From Morinoia aosen (taxonomy: Eukaryota; Arthropoda; Malacostraca; Amphipoda; Talitridae), in the NCBI GenBank assembly GCA_030386875.1, contig CM059563.1, forward strand, positions 18,615,936 through 18,679,935: a stretch of DNA of 64,000 nt, given 5' to 3'. Below the pieces are notes generated by a model, which searched no databases, was not told where the DNA came from, and saw only the letters and a program-made list of their open reading frames with translations. A program made the position numbers and the translations under genes. The first letter of the stretch is position 1. Each line of letters opens with the position of its first letter. This document shows positions 37,201-46,200 of this stretch, piece after piece.

Positions 37201-40200
37201 AACATTGATACATTAAAATGAGACAACAATTGATTGTAAAATGAATAGTGTTAGAATTAATTTAGCAAACTAAGCTGTGTTTTCCATTCTTTTAAAGCAA
37301 ATCTCAAACATTTATCAAGCTGTTCTGTTAGAAATAAATTTTGTTCTATGTGTTATGGCCCTTAATATCCTAAACACTAAAAAATAAAATAAAAAGATAA
37401 CACAGGAAATATCCAAAATAAGAAATTTGAATTATGGAAGGTATTTATATGCCATTTGCTAGAGGTAATCTCATCAGTTTCAAAATATAAAGTAGGCAAG
37501 AGCAGTAAAGTAGCAGTCTGCTGTTGATAACTCAGCTAAGTAATATTTTCCCAAACAAATATGATACTATCATAAAATTGCCTGTAAAATCATTCATTAT
37601 CTACAACATCTTAGAAATTGATTAAGGATTTGCTATTAAGTTAATTCTAAAACTGAATGGTAAATAAATATTAAAAATAAACATGAGAAAGACTTTACTA
37701 CCTTTGAAATCCAAGCTTAAATTTACATTTAAATTGAAAAGCAATGAAAAAACAGATGTTCAATTTGCTTATTTTGCAGATTTGCTAAAAATTCAAAAAG
37801 ATCAGATTATAGGTTAGTTTAAGCCTCCCTAACCGCTACAAAAAAAAAGAGCGTATCAAAGAGAGGAAGGAGGAAGGCAACATTTAGTATGGATATTAGG
37901 CAATGTGGAATCTATACAGAATAGGCATAGAAACAGTAAGTTAGGAAAGAAGTTCATGAAAATAAGATAAAAGTTGAAGGAGAGATTAGTAGGTGCTGAA
38001 AAATAGGACAGCAGTGAACCAAAAAAGGTGGCCCTTAACAAAACAAAGAACATTTTATTTCAATAAAAAGAAGGCCTACCTAACTCTCAGCTTGGGTAAA
38101 AATTCAAAAAGCAAAGAAAATGCTAATACAAGTAGCCATTTTATTATTTTTTTAAATCTAAAAAATTTTGGAGGCAGCTATATCATAAGTTCTTTAAAAT
38201 CTGAAGTATGACCAATACTACACAAGCATAAAATTATGATTGATAATAAATTCAACTATGCATCAAGGTGAAAAAAATACACAAAACAAAGAACTTTCTG
38301 AAGGGGATCTAAGCTAAGCATGTTGCTAAACAACACACTTGACTTGTATCTTCTTGTAATTTATTATCAATATTTTATAGGACTTATGACAGAGCTGATC
38401 TCTGACATGTTTTCAATTTTTTTTAATAAAAGGATTAATTTCATTAGAATTTTTGGCTTTTAAAATTTTAGATAATAAATATATATTAATTGTAGTGAAG
38501 TATCTAATCAAGTATCAGCTGGAAAATAACTAATTTTATGATGTAAATATGATCGGGCCTTGCAGTGGCTGAGTGTACAGAGCACTTGCGTGCTGTGCTT
38601 CCTGCACGGGTTTGAGCCCTGTACGCAGCAGTTGGCGAGAAAAACGCTGATGCGGCAAATCAGGGCCGTTGCCTGCAGTGTGATCACTGTCCTCAAGGAA
38701 TGTTACCTGAGCACTAAATGAGAGGAAAATAAGGCCTTAAAGCTCGGGCAAGACCAGGGGCCTGGGGAACCCCAATCATGTACTTTCCCTGTAAAGTATC
38801 ATGTCAATGATGCTCAGCCACCCTCTACTAAAAGAGGAAAAGGCTCGGTATATACCTATACCTATATGATATAAATACATAAGCCTAATATTTACAAACC
38901 GAGTCAACACAAATTTACCAGTTTGGAAATCCTGCAATAAGATATAAAATCCTCCAATCCTCATTTCATAGTGAGCAGAATTTAACAATACAGACAAATA
39001 GCTAGGTGATACATGCCACTTTATGTAAAAATGACTATAGGATTGCAGTATACCATTTTGTTTCTTTTTAATATCAACTGAAGATAATACTTGAAAAAAC
39101 ACTAATATATTTAGCAGTATGAGACTGTGTATACATAAAAATAAATTTTATGAATTTTTTTTGTACCCAGTGCATATAATTTATACTTCAAGATTTAGAG
39201 ATTTACAACTCTGAATATTCAGACTAAAGAGCAAGCTATCTTTAGCTGAAAAATTTGAAAATCAATACTGAATAAGTTTAGAAAAACAATCTAGCATGAA
39301 CATGGTAAATGTCATGCTACGTGAAGAGAATAAGTTGCATGATTAATTTACCAACACTTAATTTATTTATTTAAAGCAAGTTTTCATTATAACAAAATAG
39401 TGAATTGCCAAAATTGAATACACATTTTTTAATACCAATCCTTTCTGAATTCAATAAAGTTTGCCTTTGGTTACTACTTTTACATGAATAATTTCTATCT
39501 GTGTCTTCTTTCTTTTTACAAATCTTCAATCACAGAACTCAGATGAGCCTAGTTCAAAATCATAATAAATTATATTTCAAAATTAAAAATTTACAATCAT
39601 TCAGCATTTCGGTATCCAATTTACTGGCTATGAATTCAGGGATGGAAAAAACCCTGGGTTTTTAAAAAAAGCCCAACCCACGTGGGTTTTTTTGGGTTAA
39701 ATTGGGTTTTTTTGGGTTTTATTGGGTTTTTTGGGGCTTTATTGGTTTTTTTTTGTAATACCTGTATTTGTTTAAATGAGTTATTCACACAGTTCCAGTT
39801 ACCTCTTTTCCAGATTTATATACACTTATTGAGTAAATATTGTTATTTGATTTCTTTATTTCCAACATTATATTACATTATTATATGAATTATTACATTA
39901 TTTGAACCATATATGAATTAAGTTTGTCCATCACAATTACCATTTACCAATTACCATATGCATAAGGCCATAGCTGTGCAGTCTGTAAAGATATAAGATG
40001 TGCAAAGAGAATTGCTATGCTTGTCAATTCATAGTAAGTTGTTTTAGCAGCTGACAGACACAAGTCATGCGAGAGGGAAGCACCATGCAGATCATAAGTA
40101 ACCACCACAAGCAACTTGAAGCAAGACAGCTGCACATCACTTAACAGTCATGCTGTTAACAACTTAACATGTGTATATTGTGTGAACTGGAGGGCTTATG

Positions 40201-43200
40201 GCAGCACAAGCCAAGTCAGTCAACCACACTGTTACATGTTACAACATGTAGTGACATGCCAAAAATTTTTTTTAAAATTTGTCAAAAAAATCACTTTTTG
40301 CAGTTCAGGATAGCAACAAACACTGAAATGATTAGAAACAAATGCTCTAACAGATTTTATCGTCAAATTTGTTCCAGTACAGCTTGAATGCTCACCATAG
40401 GCCAGTCGTTTATTTACTTTCTTACCCCATGATGGCTGCGGTCGTGTCTTACCCCCATCTGACTATAATTGTTAGACTTATTTCAGGCAAAGCTCTCACA
40501 GGAGACAAATATTGAAGAGTGGTTGGCTGAGTACAATCCGGAGTTGATCGGTGCGATTTATTTGTATAAATTGAAGGACTCCAACATCTTCCCAAAACAC
40601 ATGTTCAACAAGAATATCACTAAGACAATGACTCCTTGTTGATGGTGGGATATTCAAGACATGAAACAGCAGAAAATGCAGATTCTTAAAAAAAACACTG
40701 GCAGAGGGTTTCTGCAAGTTCATAAGCAATCTTCATTCTTGCTTTGCAAGTTCAGGAAACGTTGAGAGCATTTTCTAAACATTTGGAACAGTGCGAAATA
40801 AATTGAGAAATAGATTAGGATCGGAATGCGCACAGAAATTGGTCTCATTATATCGCCACCTTGCAAATGATCATGATGTGGATGACAACGATAAAATGGC
40901 AGTGGATGTAAAAAGAGAAATACAGTAGTACTGTAGTAGCGGTCTACATAGTCTAGAAGACAGAGGAAGAATTCAGAAGTCTCTTTACTCTCAAATAGTC
41001 AAACTGCATTTGTTTCTTAATTTTTGTTTTTTACTTTGGAAATGGAACTCATCGAAATATACTAGCCCCTCTAGTTTTTCTTTTTTTGTGATTAGAGTTT
41101 TTCTTATTTTATTTTCATAGTGTTTTTTTTAATATTTATTGTCATAGTGTTGTCATGCAAATACTTTGGACAAATTTTTGACAATATAAATATTTAGCTC
41201 ATTTAGATTCTATAAGCTTGAAAACAAGTGAAATTCAAATAGCACTAATAAAACCCTAAAAAGCCCAAAGAAACCCACCATTTGGTGGGTTTTTTTACGT
41301 GGGTTTTTTTGGGCTTTTTTGGGTGGGTTTTTTATGTGCCAACCCTGGCTATGATTGATTGGGAACAGGGACACCAGTCAAACAATCAACAAACCATTAT
41401 TATGAAATTTGATTGAGGCAAGTGTAAATTAATACAGCAATAATAAGATAAGCATTTCTTTAGTAAGTTAGTAAGACTAAAGCAAGCAACAGAATGCAAT
41501 ATAGAAAGCAGGATAAATGTTGAGGATTAAGGACACCGTCTGGGTAGAAATTGAGATAAGTGTTGATTTTCAGTTTTTATATGCATCTTATAGAGGATTT
41601 TCTTGCGCTTCCATTGGTACTTTCCGTTTACGTCTACTCCAAATAGTGCGCCCACCAGAGGGGGGGAAAGCGATGGGGGTGGCGTGACCTTGACCCCTCC
41701 CCCCCCCCCCCCCCTCATTATTGGGAGTCAATTGAGCGTGTTTCTCTGCGGCAATGGCAGTAGAGTTCGTTCATGAGCTACTCAAAGTGTTTTCATTATT
41801 CAAACGAATCATTCTAACGCTGAATAAATATTTTTTATAAGATTTTGACAATTTTAGAATTTAGCTGTTCTGCCGTATCTATGATACCGCAGCTTTAATT
41901 CATAGCTTGATGACAGTTGCAGTATCATAGCTACAGCTATGGCGAGCACACCAATCCAAAGGGCTTGAAACGAGCTACAAAACAGAGGAGTTGACTTAAA
42001 AAAAATGTATTTTGGTCGAAAAAAAATGAAAAAATAAAAAAAGTGGTTATTTTGAAGAATTACATGTATTGTCTTTTGTTGTATATTTTTTCCCAGAGTT
42101 ACAGAGCTACAGCAATGTAAATTATATCAACCGAAAGGGCTTGAAAAGAGCTACAAACGCTCAAGTGTTTATTGTATAAAATCCTGTAGTTCAAAAGAAA
42201 AAGAAAAACATTTTTTTTGTGAAAAAACATGTTTTTCTGGAAATTTGATAATTGGTTTCTCAAATGCTACTTCTTCCACAATTTTGGAGCTACAAGAATG
42301 GTTTATATACCATTCGATAGGGCTTAGCAAGGTGTATCAATAAGGGCGTTTGATTTTTTGATACATCAATTATTTTGAAAATTACACGACATGAAAAAAA
42401 AAATGAAAAAAGGTTACCTATTTAAAAAAAATACTCCCAAAATCCACAAAAAAAAAAGTTATCAAAATTCGTAGCCCCTTATGGTTATGTAGACATATAA
42501 GCAATCTAAAAACGAAGTTCTGGTTCTGTAACTTCAAAATTGTAGAAGATAGATTTTAAAAAAACCCTATTTTATCATATTTTTCAAAAAAAAAAAAATC
42601 CAGTGCAGATACAAAAATTTTGTCGAAATAACAAATGATCTTTCCATCATTTCACACCTACTGGAAAAATTTCAGAGAAATCCGTCCATAAATAACGGAC
42701 TTTTCTCCTACCCAGACGGTGTCCTTAACCAGAAATCTACTTTCCACTTTTTGGTGCCTAAACATAGTTAATTAGATCGATATAAACAAGTTTTCTTCAA
42801 TGCACTTTCCGTCGTAAATGAGTTTATTACAAGTTATAGCGGTAGGTTTAGTTTCGTGTTTGATGACGAATGCGCTCGAATAAACAGCTACTCATAGATT
42901 TTTTTAATTTTTGTTGACTGAATCATGGTAATAATATCAAAATAAACTAATTTTCTTCTATACACTTTTTGCGACAAATAAGTATTTTACGAGTTAGAGC
43001 GGTATGTTAACTTTGGTCTTAGATAGCAGGAGCGCGCTCGACCATTCGAGTGCATCCGAAGGGAGCATTGATTGCAGTGTTGCCATATGACGCACTAGAT
43101 GAATTACTTCTCACTTCAAATACTAGAGTTGCGATAAGTCATTTACCGCTATAACTCGTTAAATACTCATTTGCTCCAAAAAGTGCATAGATGAAAAGTT

Positions 43201-46200
43201 GTTTAATTCGATGTAATTACCATGATACAGGCAACAAAATTTTGAAAATCGATTAGTTGCATCTCCTTAACATTAACCAAAACTCGTTTATTTCAATCTA
43301 ATTAACTACGTTTAGGCATCGAAAAGTGGAAAATCGATTATTACAGACCAATGCTCAACTGTGCGCCATGCAACATGCCCCGCTTCCCCCGTTCACCTCA
43401 GAGGTCATATAAGCGGTGAGCTCATTAGGGCCTGCGCATTTGGTCCGCATCCCATCCTGTTACAACATCGCTACCAGTAAACGTTGCAGTTCTCCAGCGT
43501 TTCCCTGACCTTGGTCCTCACAAAACATTTACCCAAAAAATTGCATGCACTAATACTTTATGTATATGCATTAGTGTTTGGTTGGAAGTTGAGAGACTTT
43601 ATATCCTTACGGACTATACTGTTATTTTATAATAAAAAATTGGAAAACCTTACTCATAAGCAGCATGGATATTCTACTGAATAAATAGTATGGTTCCTAG
43701 TAAAATAAAAGGATAAAAAATATTGCATTGTACAGTATAAAATTAGGTCAAAGCCAAAAATTATTTCAATATATGGTAAATCTGAAGGAAAGGACAATAA
43801 TCAATTTCCCACTTTTTGGTGCCATAACATAAATGATTTGGTTGAAATAAACAAGTTTCCTTCTATGCACCTTCCGTCTGAAATGATTATTATAACGAGT
43901 TATAGCAGTAGGTTCAGTTTCGTTTTTGATGATGAATGCGCTCGAATAAACAGCTACTCATAGATTTTTGAACTTTTCTGGCTTGAATCACGGTAATAAC
44001 ATCGAAATAAACAACTTTTCTTCTATGCACTTTTTTTGTCAAATGAGTTTTTAAAGGGGTATAGCGGTAGGTCTGGTTTTGCCTTTGATGACGAGCATGC
44101 TGGAAGCGAGACTGCATTGCAGTATTGCCGTCCAATGCGCTCATTGAATTCCTGGTCAATATGTATTTTAGGTCATCCCCCAAAATTAAACATTCCGTTT
44201 CCCAGAATCACTAAAGAAGCCCATGGTACATGTTGAGGATTAACCGGGAATTAATTTTCAACTTTTCGAATCCTAAACATAGTTAATTAGATCAAAATAA
44301 ACAAGTTTTCTTCAATGCACTTTCCGTCATAAATGAATATCTTACGAATTATGACGGTAGGTTTAGTTTCGTCTTTGATGACGAATGCGCTCAGATAAAC
44401 AGCTACTCATTGATTTTTTAATTTTTATTGTTTGAATCATGGTAATAACATTGAAATAAACTACTTTTACACCTTTTTCGTCAAATTAATATTTTACAAG
44501 TTAGGGCGGTAGGTTTAGTTTTCTCCTTGACAAAGGGAGCGCTGGAAGCAAGCCTCCATTGCAGCGTTGCCATTCGCCGGGCTCAATGAATTACTTCCCG
44601 CTTCAAACACTTGAGTTGCAGAAACTAATTCACCGCTATGACTCGTAAAATACTTATTTACGACGGAAAGTGCAAAGAAGAAAACTGGTTTATTTTGATC
44701 TAATTAAAAATGTTTAGGCACCGAAAAATCAGATATCGATTCCCGATTAATCCCCAACATATACCAAAGCCCATTTAAAAACGTTTCATAAGAGTGACAT
44801 TCTTGGCGCTGATGCGTTATTTTTGAGATATTCAACTTTGAAGTTGGCTTTCGCGGCGTCGTATATATATTCGTTGTATTGGAATTTAATTAATAACGGA
44901 AGCTAATTCCCTATTACAAACGTACGTAACAGGTTGGGTCGTGAGGGGGAGCCACAGTTCTTCTGGTGAAAATTATAAATAAAGGTTCTAACCCACCTAT
45001 TAGTGTGACATCCGCATTTGTGTTTACATCAGCTCCAAAATGGCGGCCTCCCGGTACACTGTTTGGCGCACTGGCTCCGGAAGTGAGCGTCCATGACAGT
45101 GTTGCCATACGCCCGCTCCCACTTCAAAGACTTGAGCTTCGGTAACTAATTTACCGTCACCCTAAAGGGTGGGTTAGAACTTTTTTTTTTAAATTTTCAC
45201 TAGAAGAACTATGGTTCCCCCTCGTGACCTAACCTGTTTAATTTCGTAATAGGGGGTTAGCTTCCGTTATTAATGAAATTCTGCTTGGCGCGTTTGCTGC
45301 GTTGTTTGAATATCCAGTCCTTTGACGCGTGAAAGACAGTTCATGAATGACGCTCCTATACCTTCCTATTTGAACAACTCAAAAATAACGCATCAGCGCC
45401 AAGAATGTCATTCCAGTAAAACGTTTGGTAAATCTGAAGGATATGTCAGTTATCAATTTTCCACTTTTTGGTGCCTGAACTTGAATAATTGAATCAAAAT
45501 AAACAAGTTTTCTTCTATGCACTTTCCGTCTCAAATGAGTTTTTTACGATTTATAGCGGTAAGTTTAGTTTTGTTTTTGATGACGAATGCGCTCGAATAA
45601 ACAGCTCGACTACTTGTTGATTTTCGAATTTTTGTTGCTCGAATCATGGTAATAAGATCAAAATAAACAACTTTTCTTCTATACACTTTTTTCTTCAAAT
45701 GAGTATTTAACAAGGTATAGCGGTAGGTTTGGTTTTGTCTTTGATGACGATCGCGCTGGAAGCGAGTGCGCATTGCAGTGTTGCTGTCAGCCGTGCTTCT
45801 TGAATTACTTGTCGTTTCAAACACTGGAGTTGCGGTAAGTCATTTACCGCTATACATAATAAAATACTCATTTGAGATGGAAAGTGCATCGATGAAAACT
45901 TGTTTATTTTGATCTAATTAACTAACTTATGCTTAGGCATCAAAATTTTCAAAATTGATAACTGACATATCCTTCAGATCTACCAAACGTTTTTAAATGG
46001 GCTCCTTCAGTGATTCAGGAAAACGGAATGTTTAATTTTGGTGGATCACCTAAAATATATATTGACCCAATTAGCTACTTGTCGCTTCAAACACTAGAGT
46101 TGCAGTCAGTTGTTTACCGCCATAACTATTAAAATACTCATTTCTGACGGAAAGTGCATAGAAGAAAACTTGTTTATTTCGACCTAATTAGCTATGTTTA

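Noticed and set aside
38555-38630. Possible tRNA gene
   Set aside because: tRNA-like boxes followed by a SINE body and a short-repeat tail; no cloverleaf closure seen.
39650-39755. Telomere-like GGGTTTTTTT repeats
   Set aside because: Irregular, interrupted and bounded by hAT ends; subterminal transposon sequence, not telomere.
43484-43684. 66-codon frame after a TATA-like box
   Set aside because: No family resemblance, lies among repeats, and no splice or polyadenylation context supports it.
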